In this document: positions 22,738-31,591 of the stretch, piece after piece
How positions within the stretch are numbered: the first letter of the stretch is position 1
Layout: each line of letters opens with the position of its first letter
Source: Candidatus Aminicenantota bacterium
Lineage (GTDB): Bacteria > Acidobacteriota > Aminicenantia > Aminicenantales > Saccharicenantaceae
Direction of reading: 5' to 3'
Assembly (NCBI GenBank): GCA_002877915.1
Contig: PNJE01000031.1
Span: forward strand, 1-33,875
DNA length: 33,875 nt
The notes under the pieces: model-generated
What the model saw: only the letters and a program-made list of their open reading frames with translations
What the model was told of the DNA's origin: nothing
Database searches by the model: none
Translations under genes and position numbers: made by a program

Positions 22738-25467
22738 CTAATTTTTCGGTTGTTTAAAGACCCGCAGTCCGGTATAGGCCAGCGGGGGAGGTGTATATTC
22801 TTCTCTGGATTTAGCCCGACTGATAGCGCTTAATCCCATAACTCGCCCCTGGCCCTGGCCATCCACTGACCATTCAGCTACATTTCCGCCCAGCCCAAAG
22901 ATTAAACTTTCGGTCGCCGGCGAAAATCTGTCCACGGGCAGAAGAAGAGGAGCCGACCCCGGAAGACTGGAGATGGCGGTCCAAAGCAATTGGCTATCAT
23001 CCAAATTCACCGGATAGCCAGCCCAGTAATCCAGAGTATTATCTTCCCCGCTGGCCTGAGCCAGAAGCTTCTGGGCTTCTTCCACGGTGGGTAACCGGTA
23101 GTTTTCGCCAGTTAGCTCCTTTAACCATTGAACATATTTTTGGGCTTCTTCGAAGCTAATCCCATTAACTGGATAATTGGCTGTCCCTGGTTCAAATTGA
23201 TAATTTGGATCAAAGGCTTTCCATTGAGCTCTGGTAACTTCGAAACGACCGACTTCTAAATCCTGCCATTTAACCGTCTCGGGAATGAGTTTCCCTTTAA
23301 CTATCAGGCCATAATTTTCTCCTGACCGGGCAAATTTCTGGGCTTTAAGAGCCAGGTCCAGAGGGGAACCTTCTTTCAGAGCTTCATTAGCCGGAGTCAG
23401 GGTATGGAAAAAATAGCGATCAAACCAAGCCAGTTCTTCTTCCATCTTGCGGCGTTGATGGCTGAGTTTTCTCAGGCCATGGGGTTCGCCGGGGAAGATT
23501 ATCAAGCGAACGGGGGCTTGACCCAGTTGTTGCCTCACCCGATAGTGCTCCATGCCTTGACCGAAGGGAACATTAGTATCCTCAGTTCCATGGAAAATAA
23601 TTGTTGGCACCTTTGATTCTTTAAAATAAAAGAGGGGGGATATTTTAAGATAATAGTCTGGTCTATCCCAGGGCGCACCGAGAAAATAATAATTATCAAA
23701 GCTTACCCCGAAGGCGCAGGTACCATAATCGCTGAACCAGTCAACATCGGCGGCTCCAATTCCTGCTACTTTAAAGCGCTTGGTCCAGACACTCAAGGCG
23801 ATGCTCAGAATTCCTCCATTGGACCAGCCCATAGTTCCGAGTCTTTCTGGATCAACCAGCCCCTTGGCCACCAAATAATCAATGCCTTTTTGAATATCTT
23901 CCAGGTCATAGTCATAATAATGACCCTTAATCGATTCAGAGAACTTCTGTCCGTAGCCAATTGAACCGTGGTAATTGGGCATTAAAACAAAGCAGCCTTT
24001 TTGGGCTAAAAGGTTAGGATAATAGGCATAGGACTCGTTAAAAGAATCCAGGTCAATTCCGGTTGGCCCACCATGAATATTCAAGAAAAGAGGATATTTT
24101 TTGCCTGGTTGATAATCCTGAGGATAATAAAGCAGGCCCTCGATTTCATCGTTTAAAGCTCCTTTCCACCTGATTACCTCGGTCCTGGCGAATTTCTTAT
24201 TCTTCCAGGGGGGATTTAATTCGGTAAATTGTTTTTCCGTTATAATTTTGTTTTTTTCTAAGCGGCCATAATACCACTGCCTCGGGATAGAAGCCGTGGT
24301 ATAAGAATAAACCAAGCGGTTCCCTTTTTCTGGCATTTCCAGGTTAAAGATGTGGGGATAGGGGTCGCCTTGAAGTTCTTCAAAGGTGAAGTCGTTCCCC
24401 TGTTTATAATATCTTCTCCACTTAGGAATTGCCCCATTGGCCAGCGAAACGATAAAGCCATCCTCTCGAACGACAAAACCGAATTCCATCAAACCGGCTT
24501 CCCATTTAAGGTTTATTTCTCGATATTGATTGGAACCAAGGTCGTAATAATATAAAAATTCAGCTCCGGCTGTTTCGTTGACCGGGTCGATAGTTTTCAT
24601 TACGGCGAAATAAAAGCCGCGGCTATTCAAATCCCAATGGATTCTGGTAGGTTTAAAATAGGGATCAGGGAAAATTTCCCGACTGGATTTGTCCTCCAGT
24701 TTTATCAAGAAAAATTTTGGCTTAATCTTTTTATCTACTTCGTACCTGACACTCTGGTTATTTCTGGTGATAACCAGTTTTTTATCAGGGGAAAGGAAAA
24801 AATTGGTAATCTGATCCTTATTTTCAGTGAGCCGGCGATATTTCTTTTCCTTCCAGGAATACAAAAACAGTCTTTGGGGTATCAGGTGGTCCTGGTCTTC
24901 AAAAACTATAGAGTCGTCTTTTTTCTCTTTGGCCAGGATTTCTCTCAGGCTTTTCCCTTCTCTGGCCAGTATTAGGAAATGCTCCTCATCTATCCAGTCG
25001 TAGTCTATTATCCCTGTTTCCAGGTCGGTAACTTTTACCGGTTCTCCGCCTTTTAAATCAATCAACCAGAGCTGGAGCCCTCCCACCTCTTCCCGCTCGC
25101 TTTGGCCAGATTCCTTTCGGCTGCTTAAAAAGGCAATCATATTTCCAGCGGGAGACCATTTAGGGCGGCTTTCTGAATTTTCGCCCCGGGTCAGCTGAAC
25201 AGTCTGACCATTCTGATCTAAATAGCTGAGGAAAAGGTGTGATATCCTCCCGTCTTTTTCTTTATCGGCGATGTTCTTGGTCCAGACTACTCTGCTTCCG
25301 TCGGGCGAGATGGTGAAATCAATGGCTCTTTCTTCGTTAATGATATCATCAATCGTCCAAGCAGTCGTCAGAGTCTTTTCTTTCTGGGCTAATAAGAATC
25401 CAGTCAATAAGCCAAAAGCCATTATGACCAGAATAAAGGTGGTTCTCAGCCATTTAAACTTTTTCAT
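22738..25467 (-). CDS. Exported S9 prolyl-oligopeptidase-family peptidase fused to a degenerate FGE/SUMF1-like domain
   Basis: S9 enzymes cleave peptides with a serine protease triad behind a beta-propeller. Residues 1-27 are a signal peptide. A WD40/TolB-like propeller (about 35-415) with SPDG repeats leads to the alpha/beta-hydrolase domain: oxyanion region NIHGGP (463-468), nucleophile S549 in GWSNGG, D630 in HGTEDTNVP and H663 in EPHG. Residues about 725-905 match the FGE-sulfatase fold by FEVTRAQWKAF, YPVNGISFEEAQKYVQWLK, RLPTVEEAQ, GGNVAEW and TGLRVFK. This part has no cysteine, so it cannot be a copper-Cys formylglycine-generating enzyme. GGAGG supports the start. Confidence 0.88.
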   Translation of the reverse strand: MKKFKWLRTTFILVIMAFGLLTGFLLAQKEKTLTTAWTIDDIINEERAIDFTISPDGSRVVWTKNIADKEKDGRISHLFLSYLDQNGQTVQLTRGENSESRPKWSPAGNMIAFLSSRKESGQSEREEVGGLQLWLIDLKGGEPVKVTDLETGIIDYDWIDEEHFLILAREGKSLREILAKEKKDDSIVFEDQDHLIPQRLFLYSWKEKKYRRLTENKDQITNFFLSPDKKLVITRNNQSVRYEVDKKIKPKFFLIKLEDKSSREIFPDPYFKPTRIHWDLNSRGFYFAVMKTIDPVNETAGAEFLYYYDLGSNQYREINLKWEAGLMEFGFVVREDGFIVSLANGAIPKWRRYYKQGNDFTFEELQGDPYPHIFNLEMPEKGNRLVYSYTTASIPRQWYYGRLEKNKIITEKQFTELNPPWKNKKFARTEVIRWKGALNDEIEGLLYYPQDYQPGKKYPLFLNIHGGPTGIDLDSFNESYAYYPNLLAQKGCFVLMPNYHGSIGYGQKFSESIKGHYYDYDLEDIQKGIDYLVAKGLVDPERLGTMGWSNGGILSIALSVWTKRFKVAGIGAADVDWFSDYGTCAFGVSFDNYYFLGAPWDRPDYYLKISPLFYFKESKVPTIIFHGTEDTNVPFGQGMEHYRVRQQLGQAPVRLIIFPGEPHGLRKLSHQRRKMEEELAWFDRYFFHTLTPANEALKEGSPLDLALKAQKFARSGENYGLIVKGKLIPETVKWQDLEVGRFEVTRAQWKAFDPNYQFEPGTANYPVNGISFEEAQKYVQWLKELTGENYRLPTVEEAQKLLAQASGEDNTLDYWAGYPVNLDDSQLLWTAISSLPGSAPLLLPVDRFSPATESLIFGLGGNVAEWSVDGQGQGRVMGLSAISRAKSREEYTPPPLAYTGLRVFKQPKN

Positions 25468-25495
25468 CTTTCCTCCAATTAATTCATTTTTACTT

Positions 25496-25524
25496 ATCTT
25501 AATTGATATTGGATTTCAGGTAAA
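25496..25524 (-). promoter_or_regulatory. Possible promoter of the S9 peptidase gene
   Basis: On the minus strand TTTACC (25519-25524) and TAAGAT (25496-25501) are 17 bases apart, each matching four of six sigma-70 consensus positions. It would serve the peptidase and perhaps the downstream nucleotidyltransferase and galE. This is a moderate match only. Confidence 0.35.
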
Positions 25525-25547
25525 GACCAGAATTATTTTTGACTATC

Positions 25548-25576
25548 TTGTAATCTAATAAGAATTAAGGTATTTT
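25548..25576 (+). promoter_or_regulatory. Possible promoter of the LEA2-like gene
   Basis: TTGTAA (25548-25553) and TATTTT (25571-25576) are 17 bases apart, each with four of six consensus matches. It lies in AT-rich divergent DNA where chance matches are common. The gene's GGAAGG ribosome-binding site follows at a short distance. Confidence 0.3.
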
Positions 25577-25604
25577 AATTTACCAAAAAAGGAAGGTCTT
25601 TAAA

Positions 25605-26504
25605 ATGAAAAATAAAAAAGGCTGGTTTTTGTCGCTGGTCGGTTTATTTCTAATAACTTCTATCCAGTTGATGGGAATCTCGGCCTTAAATTCCCGGGAA
25701 GATTTAAAAATTAATCTGGTGGAAAAAAAAATTTCAGCTCTAACCCCATCTGGGGAAATTCTTTCCTTTTATCTTAAAATTGAAAACCATGGGACCAAGA
25801 ATTTCTTTTTAGTTTCTTATCGTTATCAGGTGTTGATAAATCAGAAGGAATATTTGCGAAAGGAAATTGTTCTTGATAATCCTCTGGCCGCCTATGCTGA
25901 TCAGCCCTTGTTGATTAATTTTCCGGTAAAAATTGATTATCAATATGTTTCTCCTTACTTAAGCGGAAGTAAAAAACAGGCCAGTTGCCTGGTTATTGGA
26001 GAAATGAATTTTCAAGACGAAAGGAAAAAAACTGAGGAAATTCCTTTCAACTGGCAGATGGATTTCCCGATTTTTAATTTTCCAACTTTGAAATTTCTTC
26101 CGCTTCTGGTGAAAGATTTAACCCTGGGCGGAGCCGAGTTTGATTTTAGATTTGAGCTCAAAAATGAAAATTCCTATGATTTGCTCATCAAAAAAATTCA
26201 AGCCGAGTTGCAACTTGAAGGGAAAACCATATATCGGGGAGAGCTGCCGGGGGATAAAACTCTTTCGGCTGGGGAAGGGAAGAGGTTTTCCCTGCCTTTG
26301 ATGCTTGATTTTTTTGAGCAGGGCCGGGCCTTTCGAGATAGCCTGGAGAAAGAGACTTCCGATTTTATTCTGAAGCTTCAGATAGAAGCCGATTCAGCTT
26401 GGGGCGAGCTTTCTTTTTCTTTGGAAAAACGAGAACAGGTTAAAAAAGAATACCAAGGTGAGAGGCCAGAGGAAAATGGTCTCAACTATAATCGTTACTT
26501 ATAA
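25605..26504 (+). CDS. Exported protein with two LEA2/WHy-like domains
   Basis: Residues 1-28 look like a signal peptide (KGWFLSLVGLFLITSIQLMG core). Two similar beta-rich modules follow, at about 33-150 and 165-280. Each begins with a strand of the form F-x-L/K-I/L-x-N, namely LSFYLKIENHGTKNFFLV and FDFRFELKNENSYDLLIK, and continues with a Leu-rich strand and a basic or acidic closing segment. This resembles the WHy/LEA14 immunoglobulin-like fold seen in bacterial desiccation- and envelope-related proteins. No catalytic residues are visible. The exact role is unknown; the call rests on pattern only. Its end overlaps the glycosyltransferase start by 29 nt. Confidence 0.5.
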   Translation: MKNKKGWFLSLVGLFLITSIQLMGISALNSREDLKINLVEKKISALTPSGEILSFYLKIENHGTKNFFLVSYRYQVLINQKEYLRKEIVLDNPLAAYADQPLLINFPVKIDYQYVSPYLSGSKKQASCLVIGEMNFQDERKKTEEIPFNWQMDFPIFNFPTLKFLPLLVKDLTLGGAEFDFRFELKNENSYDLLIKKIQAELQLEGKTIYRGELPGDKTLSAGEGKRFSLPLMLDFFEQGRAFRDSLEKETSDFILKLQIEADSAWGELSFSLEKREQVKKEYQGERPEENGLNYNRYL

Positions 26505-27318
26505 CCGGGACCGATTTTTAAAAGAAGCCATTGATTCAGTTCTCCAACAAACCTATTTCCAAAAATTTCCTTTTGATTGGGAACTGATAATAGTGGATGA
26601 TGGTTCGACTGACGACACCAGAAATCTGGTGGACAAATACCGGAAAAATCAGGGCAACATTCGTTATTATTTTATTGATCATGGCGGGGTAAGCCGGGCC
26701 AGGAATTTCGGTCTCAGCCAAGCTGGCGGGGAATTTATCGCCTTCTTGGATTCAGACGACCTCTGGTTAAAAGACAAAATCCAGATTCAACTTAGCTATC
26801 TTAAGGCTTTCCCTGAGGCTCAATTTTGCCTGACGGAAGAAATTTGGATTAGAAATGGGCGACGGGTAAACCAGGCTCGGAAGCATCAGAAATATTCTGG
26901 CTGGGTCCTAAACAAGGTTTTACCGCTTTGCCTCTTGAGTTTATCTTCGGCCGTTTTCCGGAGAAGCCTTTTTGAAGAAGTTGGTTGGTTTGATGAAAAT
27001 CTTCCAGTCTGTGAGGATTATGACCTCGGTTTAAGAATTGCCGTCCGCTATCCGTATCATTTTATCTCCTCTCCCCAGATTATAAAGCGTGGCGGTCAAG
27101 CTGATCAGCTCTCCCGAAAATATTGGGGGATGGATAAATGGCGAATTCAGGCTTTGGAAAAGCTCTTGAAAGAGCCTTTGGCTCCAGAGCAGCAAGAATT
27201 AGTCAAAATAGAAATCCAGAAAAAATGCGAGATCCTTATTTCCGGCTTTTTAAAAAGAGGGAAAGAAGAAGAAGCCCAATATTATCAAAAAATCAAGGAT
27301 AAATATAAACTGGATTAA
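26476..27318 (+). CDS. Family 2 glycosyltransferase
   Basis: GT2 enzymes transfer a sugar from a nucleotide-sugar donor. The GT-A core is clear: VSTIIVTYNRDRFLKEAIDS at the N-terminus, the VDDGSTDDT nucleotide-binding motif with D41/D42, the acceptor-region HGGVSRARNFGL, and the metal-binding LDSDD (D92, D94). A conserved CEDYDLGLR-like acid motif lies near residue 180. There is no transmembrane segment, so it is probably cytoplasmic. I choose the ATG at 26476 (280 residues), with AGAGG just upstream, over a GTG at 26458. Acceptor and donor are unknown; the overlapped upstream gene suggests coupling. Confidence 0.9.
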   Translation: MVSTIIVTYNRDRFLKEAIDSVLQQTYFQKFPFDWELIIVDDGSTDDTRNLVDKYRKNQGNIRYYFIDHGGVSRARNFGLSQAGGEFIAFLDSDDLWLKDKIQIQLSYLKAFPEAQFCLTEEIWIRNGRRVNQARKHQKYSGWVLNKVLPLCLLSLSSAVFRRSLFEEVGWFDENLPVCEDYDLGLRIAVRYPYHFISSPQIIKRGGQADQLSRKYWGMDKWRIQALEKLLKEPLAPEQQELVKIEIQKKCEILISGFLKRGKEEEAQYYQKIKDKYKLD

Positions 27319-27379
27319 AATCCGATGGGAGAAGATACTCAGCCTGAATTATTTTTCTTTAGTCCAGTTTTTAAGTTGG

Positions 27380-27418
27380 ACAAAACAAAAAGGGCCAGAG
27401 ATTCTCGCTCTGGCCCTT
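27380..27418 (-). terminator. Strong intrinsic terminator of the beta-barrel gene
   Basis: An 11-bp perfect stem (AAGGGCCAGAG at 27390-27400 with CTCTGGCCCTT at 27408-27418) surrounds a 7-base loop. On the minus strand it is followed by TTTTTGTTTTG, giving a classical terminator about 25 bases after the beta-barrel gene's stop. On the plus strand no T-run follows, though the stem may still help end glycosyltransferase transcripts. Confidence 0.85.
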
Positions 27419-27441
27419 ACAAAATTTCCTGAGATTTATGA

Positions 27442-28209
27442 TTAAAACCAATAATTTAAACCAAGGCTCAAGCAATACCCGCTGAGGTCGAACTTTTCAA
27501 AACCCTGGAAAGCATCGCGAAAATTAACCTTTAAGAATTGATAGCGGCCGCCGACATCCAAGGTCATTCTATTGCCCAGGGGAATCATTACTCCGGCGAA
27601 GGCACTGTATCCAATGGAAATCCGATTTGATTCGTCACTCATTACATAGTTCACCGGGTAAACGGTAACATTACCCAGATCTGGGTCACTATAAGTATAG
27701 GGGTCAGAAAAATCTACCATATCCCCGTGCATCCTGACTGACCAGATGAAAATCCCGGTCCCCCCGCCGAAGTAAGGTACAAACCTGACTCTTCGACCGA
27801 GTGGAGTAAATTTCAAGGAAATCTGGATAGGAGTTTGAGAAACTTCAAATGAGTGGATGATCATATTTCCACCGGTATAATATTGAGCTGGGAAAGCGAA
27901 GTTCTGAGAGTTGACACTGTATAACGTCCAGTCACGGTAAAAGCCGGCTTTATCCCGGCTATAAAAGTCTACCGAAAATACTAGGCTGAGTTTGGAGTTT
28001 AAAAAATATTCATAGGCCAGTCCGATCATTCCGCTCTGATAATCAGACTTGGTAAGACTCATATTTTCAAATTCAATGTTCCAGAGAGAATTGGGGCCTC
28101 CACCAAATCGAGGAACAAAATAACCGTACCTGAAAGTAAAGATACTGGCTGAACCAAACACCGGCAAAAATAATAAACCTATGATTACCAGGACGATGAC
28201 TTTTTTCAT
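27442..28209 (-). CDS. Outer-membrane beta-barrel protein
   Basis: A signal peptide (MKKVIVLVIIGLLFLPVFGS) leads to a mature chain of alternating hydrophobic/polar strands rich in Tyr, Phe and Gly, ending with LGLNYWF. The C-terminal aromatic residue and alternating pattern are typical of small outer-membrane barrels. Residues about 138-160 and 200-255 give several barrel strands, such as VRFVPYFGGGTGIFIW and MTLDVGGRYQFLKVNF. The ATG at 28209 is preferred over the one at 28215 because AGGAGG then lies 8 nt upstream instead of 2. No specific function can be assigned. It implies an outer membrane. Confidence 0.75.
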   Translation of the reverse strand: MKKVIVLVIIGLLFLPVFGSASIFTFRYGYFVPRFGGGPNSLWNIEFENMSLTKSDYQSGMIGLAYEYFLNSKLSLVFSVDFYSRDKAGFYRDWTLYSVNSQNFAFPAQYYTGGNMIIHSFEVSQTPIQISLKFTPLGRRVRFVPYFGGGTGIFIWSVRMHGDMVDFSDPYTYSDPDLGNVTVYPVNYVMSDESNRISIGYSAFAGVMIPLGNRMTLDVGGRYQFLKVNFRDAFQGFEKFDLSGYCLSLGLNYWF

Positions 28210-28230
28210 CTTCATAACCTCCTGCTGCTT

Positions 28231-28239
28231 ATTATAGCA
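28231..28239 (-). promoter_or_regulatory. Extended -10 promoter of the beta-barrel gene
   Basis: On the minus strand the sequence is TGCTATAAT: a perfect -10 box with the TGn extension that compensates for a poor -35 (ATCAAA at 17 bases). Transcription would start near 28224, leaving a leader of about 15 nt that contains the AGGAGG site. Confidence 0.65.
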
Positions 28240-28325
28240 AATTCTGTGCCAGGTTTGATATCAGAATTACGGGGAAAGGATTAATTCTCCCTGTTTCCTT
28301 TTAGTGACACCTGTCCTTTTACCTC

Positions 28326-28354
28326 TTGAAAGGAAAAAACGGGTGAGCTATTCT
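28326..28354 (+). promoter_or_regulatory. Promoter of the YrdC-domain gene
   Basis: TTGAAA (28326-28331, five of six) and TATTCT (28349-28354, four of six) are separated by 17 bases. A start near 28361 would leave a short leader with AAAGGAGG at 28365-28372 before the TTG start codon. Confidence 0.5.
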
Positions 28355-28377
28355 CTGGTAATGCAAAGGAGGCTATC

Positions 28378-29022
28378 TTGACGCTTATTATTAATCTTCA
28401 AAAAGGCAGCCTGGAGGGCAAAGAAATAGATTTGGTGGTAAATAGGTTGCTGGCTGGAGAACTCCTCGTTTATCCTACTGAGACTTTTTATGGCCTGGGT
28501 GGAGTGGCTAACTCGAGGCTGGTGGCTGAAAAAATATTCGCCCTAAAGGGCCGGGAAAGCGGCAAGCCTCTGCCATTTGTTGCTTCTGATCTGGAATTGG
28601 TTTTAAGGGTGACAGAAAATCTACCAGCGGTTTTTTTCTCTTTATCCGATTATTTCTGGCCTGGTCCTTTAACCCTGGTTCTTAAAGCCAGGGCTGGAGC
28701 TCTGCCAGAAGAGCTGCTTGGCCCTGAAGGAACGATAGCCGTTAGAATCCCTCCTCTTGATTGGCTGAGAGAAATAATCAGGGGCACAGGAAGCCTGTTA
28801 ATCTCAACCAGTGCCAACCTCAGCGGTCGGAATCCGCTCTCTTCGTTTGATGAGGTCCTGAGTATTTTTAAAGATAAGGTGGATCTGATGATTGATGGCG
28901 GCCAAACCCCCGGAGGACAGCCCTCAACTATTGTGGATTTGACTTCCCCCCAACCGGTCTGCTTGCGAGAAGGGAAAATTCCTTTTTCCAAAATCCAGCG
29001 TTTGTTGGAAGAGATGGAGTAG
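28378..29022 (+). CDS. Threonylcarbamoyl-AMP synthase, YrdC/TsaC type
   Basis: The enzyme makes threonylcarbamoyl-AMP from threonine, bicarbonate and ATP, the first step of t6A modification at position 37 of ANN-decoding tRNAs. Recognisable motifs are VYPTETFYGLGG (31-42), KGRESGKPLPF (57-67, the KR-type substrate-binding motif), FWPGPLTLVLKA (93-104) and the STSANLSG signature (143-150). At 214 residues it has the YrdC domain without the extra C-terminal Sua5 domain. The start is TTG, supported by AAAGGAGG and the absence of a nearby ATG. It is convergent with metG. Confidence 0.92.
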   Translation: MTLIINLQKGSLEGKEIDLVVNRLLAGELLVYPTETFYGLGGVANSRLVAEKIFALKGRESGKPLPFVASDLELVLRVTENLPAVFFSLSDYFWPGPLTLVLKARAGALPEELLGPEGTIAVRIPPLDWLREIIRGTGSLLISTSANLSGRNPLSSFDEVLSIFKDKVDLMIDGGQTPGGQPSTIVDLTSPQPVCLREGKIPFSKIQRLLEEME

Positions 29023-29039
29023 CTTTTTGCTCTTGTCTT

Positions 29040-30986
29040 TTATTTGACCTTAGTGCCTGGCGGAATTTCCCGGTCAAAAAATGGAATGATCGCTTTGCCT
29101 TCTACTTCGGCGGCCAGAAGCATGCCTTGAGATTCAATACCTCTAATGACCGCCGGCTGTAGATTGGCGATAATTATAAATTCTTTTCCCACCAGTTCTT
29201 CTGGAGAATAAGATTCAGCCACTCCAGCAATAATCTGACGTTGTTCACTTCCGAGGTCAATCTGAAGCTTGAGAAGCTTGTTGGTGTTCGGGACACGCTC
29301 AGCAGCTAAAACCTTGGCCACCCGCAAATCCATTTTTTTAAATTCATCGAAAGAAATATATTCCATTTTTTCCTCCCTTCTGATAGGCTGGTTGATTTCT
29401 CCTTCTGGTTTTTTAGTATCTTTAATGAATTCCTGAAGATTTATTCGAGGGAAAAGAGCTTCGGGCCGGCGAATGGAAAATGATTCGGGCCGTTCATAGA
29501 AATTCAGGTCAGCGGCACAGATTTCTGCCGGTTTTTTGGATTGCCCCAGCAACTTCCAAATTTTTTCTGTCGTTTGGGGCATTACTGGATAAATTAAATA
29601 GCTGGCTGCTCGGAGGGCACAAGCTGCCTGGTATAATATTCGGGCCAGACGGGGATGGGTCTCAGATTTCCCAGCTATTTTCCAGGGTTGGCATTCAGCC
29701 AAGTATTTGTTGGTGTAGTTCAGGTAGCCCCAGATTTCTTCTAAGGCTCTATTCAAGTTATAATCATCATAGAAGGCATAAACCCGATTTTTTGTTTCTT
29801 CAAAGGACTGCGCTAATTTTTTATCAATCTCTTCTTCCGGACCAAGTTTTTCTAAGGAACCATTAAAATAATTAACCGCCATCGTCAGGGTTCTCTGGAC
29901 CAAATTTCCTAAATCATTGGCCAGGTCAGAATTTACCCGGTGGACAAAGGCTTCGTGAGAAAAGTTGCCATCCTGGCCAATCGGAATTTCCCTTAGAAGA
30001 AAATAACGAAGAGGGTCCGCCCCGACGCTTTCTAAAATAATATTGGGATCAAGAACATTTCCCTTGGATTTAGACATTTTAGCTTCATCTTTTAGCCACC
30101 AACCATGACCAAGAATTGTCCGGGGCAAGGGCAATTCGGAGGCCAGTAAAAAAGCCGGCCAGAAAATAGCGTGGAATCTCAAGATATCCTTTCCAATCAA
30201 CTGGACATCAGCTGGCCAAAAAGTCTGGAAAAGCTCCGGATTCCAATCATAGCCAATGCCAGTAAGATAATTGTGCAAAGCATCAAACCAGACGTAAATC
30301 GTGTGCTTTGGGTCTCCAGGAACTGGAATACCCCATTTTACTGTAGTGCGGGTAATGCTGAGGTCTTTTAGCCCTTGGCGGACAAAAGATACAACCTCGT
30401 TCATTCTGGTCTGGGGTCTAACAAATTGAGGGTTGGCTTCGTAGAATTCGAGCAAAGGCTTCTGGTAGGCTGAAAGTCTGAAAAAATAACTTTCTTCTTC
30501 AATCATAGTGGCCCGACGACCGCAATCGGGGCAGATTTTGTAGCCATCCGCCTCCAGGGGCACATCTTCCGACAAAAAATTTTCTTCAGAAATGCAGTAC
30601 CATCCCTGGTAAATGCCTTTGTAGATATCTCCTTTTTCCAGAAGTTTTTTAAATATTTTCTGGACGCCCTCTTCATGAAATTTTTCTGTAGTCCGGATAA
30701 AATAATCATAGGAAATATTTAGCTTCTGCCATAATTCTTTAAATCTTACGACCACCCGGTCAGCTAACTGTTGAGGATTCAGCTCTTTCTCTATGGCTGT
30801 CTTTTCTATTTTCTGCCCGTGTTCATCGGTTCCGGTTAAGAAAAATACCTTTTTGCCTTTTAATCTCTGGTAGCGGGCTAAAGCATCAGCAATTATAGTA
30901 GTGTAGGCATGGCCGATATGAGGAACATCATTAACATAATATATCGGTGTGGTCACGTAAAAAGTATTCTTAGATCTCTCTTCCAC
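29040..30986 (-). CDS. metG: Methionyl-tRNA synthetase with C-terminal tRNA-binding domain
   Basis: MetG charges tRNA-Met and initiator tRNA. The class I signature is complete: HIGH at 23-26 (PHIGHAYTT) and KMSKS at 303-307 ([10 protein letters not shown]). The connective peptide carries three cysteines of a zinc knuckle, C131, C152 and C155. An anticodon-binding helical domain follows, and residues about 540-648 form the EMAPII/Trbp111-type tRNA-binding domain ([17 protein letters not shown], then IAGVAE and [12 protein letters not shown]). The length of 648 residues fits the fused form. The start overlaps folE by 17 nt, an unusually long coupling. Confidence 0.97.
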   Translation of the reverse strand: MEERSKNTFYVTTPIYYVNDVPHIGHAYTTIIADALARYQRLKGKKVFFLTGTDEHGQKIEKTAIEKELNPQQLADRVVVRFKELWQKLNISYDYFIRTTEKFHEEGVQKIFKKLLEKGDIYKGIYQGWYCISEENFLSEDVPLEADGYKICPDCGRRATMIEEESYFFRLSAYQKPLLEFYEANPQFVRPQTRMNEVVSFVRQGLKDLSITRTTVKWGIPVPGDPKHTIYVWFDALHNYLTGIGYDWNPELFQTFWPADVQLIGKDILRFHAIFWPAFLLASELPLPRTILGHGWWLKDEAKMSKSKGNVLDPNIILESVGADPLRYFLLREIPIGQDGNFSHEAFVHRVNSDLANDLGNLVQRTLTMAVNYFNGSLEKLGPEEEIDKKLAQSFEETKNRVYAFYDDYNLNRALEEIWGYLNYTNKYLAECQPWKIAGKSETHPRLARILYQAACALRAASYLIYPVMPQTTEKIWKLLGQSKKPAEICAADLNFYERPESFSIRRPEALFPRINLQEFIKDTKKPEGEINQPIRREEKMEYISFDEFKKMDLRVAKVLAAERVPNTNKLLKLQIDLGSEQRQIIAGVAESYSPEELVGKEFIIIANLQPAVIRGIESQGMLLAAEVEGKAIIPFFDREIPPGTKVK

Positions 30987-31581
30987 CGGGATAACCTCCT
31001 TTAATCAACATCATGGCTTCGGTTCTGGTAGCCGGATTATTGCGGAACGAACCGCGGACGACTGTAACGGCCTTGGGTTTCTTGATGCCGCGCATCGACA
31101 TGCACAGGTGTTCGGCTTCAATCACCACCATTACCCCTAAAGGGTTAAGGGTGGCGTTGAGCGTATCGGCAATCTGTTTGGTCAACCTTTCCTGAAGCTG
31201 AAGTCTTCGGGCGAGGGTGTCAACCAGGCGGGCAATTTTGCTCAAGCCGATGATCCGCCCCTCCTTGGGAATATAAGCCACATGAGCGACTCCGGCAAAA
31301 GGCAGAAGATGATGTTCGCAAACCGAATAAAGAGGAATGTTTCTGATGAGAACCATTTCATCATGTCGCTCATCATGAAAGACTTGCAAATCTTCGACCG
31401 GGTCCAGGTGAGTTCCGCCAAGAATATCTTCCATCATCCTGGCTACCCGGCCGGGTGTTCCTTTAAGACCGGACCTCTCTGGGTCCTCACCGATCCCTTC
31501 GAGCAACAGCCTGATAGCTTGCTCAATCTTTTTTTGATCCATCTTTCTTGAAATTTTCGCTTTATTTTTTCCTTTTTCCAT
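30970..31581 (-). CDS. folE: GTP cyclohydrolase I
   Basis: FolE converts GTP to dihydroneopterin triphosphate, the first step of folate and pterin synthesis. The zinc site is present: C88 and H91 in [10 protein letters not shown] and C160 in [11 protein letters not shown]. The substrate block [14 protein letters not shown] (109-121 region) and the C-terminal [11 protein letters not shown] are typical. The length is 203 residues, with a basic 14-residue N-terminal extension. It lies 10 nt after larC and overlaps metG, so the three minus-strand genes form one unit. Confidence 0.96.
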   Translation of the reverse strand: MEKGKNKAKISRKMDQKKIEQAIRLLLEGIGEDPERSGLKGTPGRVARMMEDILGGTHLDPVEDLQVFHDERHDEMVLIRNIPLYSVCEHHLLPFAGVAHVAYIPKEGRIIGLSKIARLVDTLARRLQLQERLTKQIADTLNATLNPLGVMVVIEAEHLCMSMRGIKKPKAVTVVRGSFRNNPATRTEAMMLIKGGYPGGREI

Positions 31582-31591
31582 TTTTTTGCCT

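Noticed and set aside
22738-23300. Calling the C-terminal domain a working formylglycine-generating enzyme
   Set aside because: It contains no cysteines, and the only cysteines of the protein (C492, C584) lie in the peptidase part.
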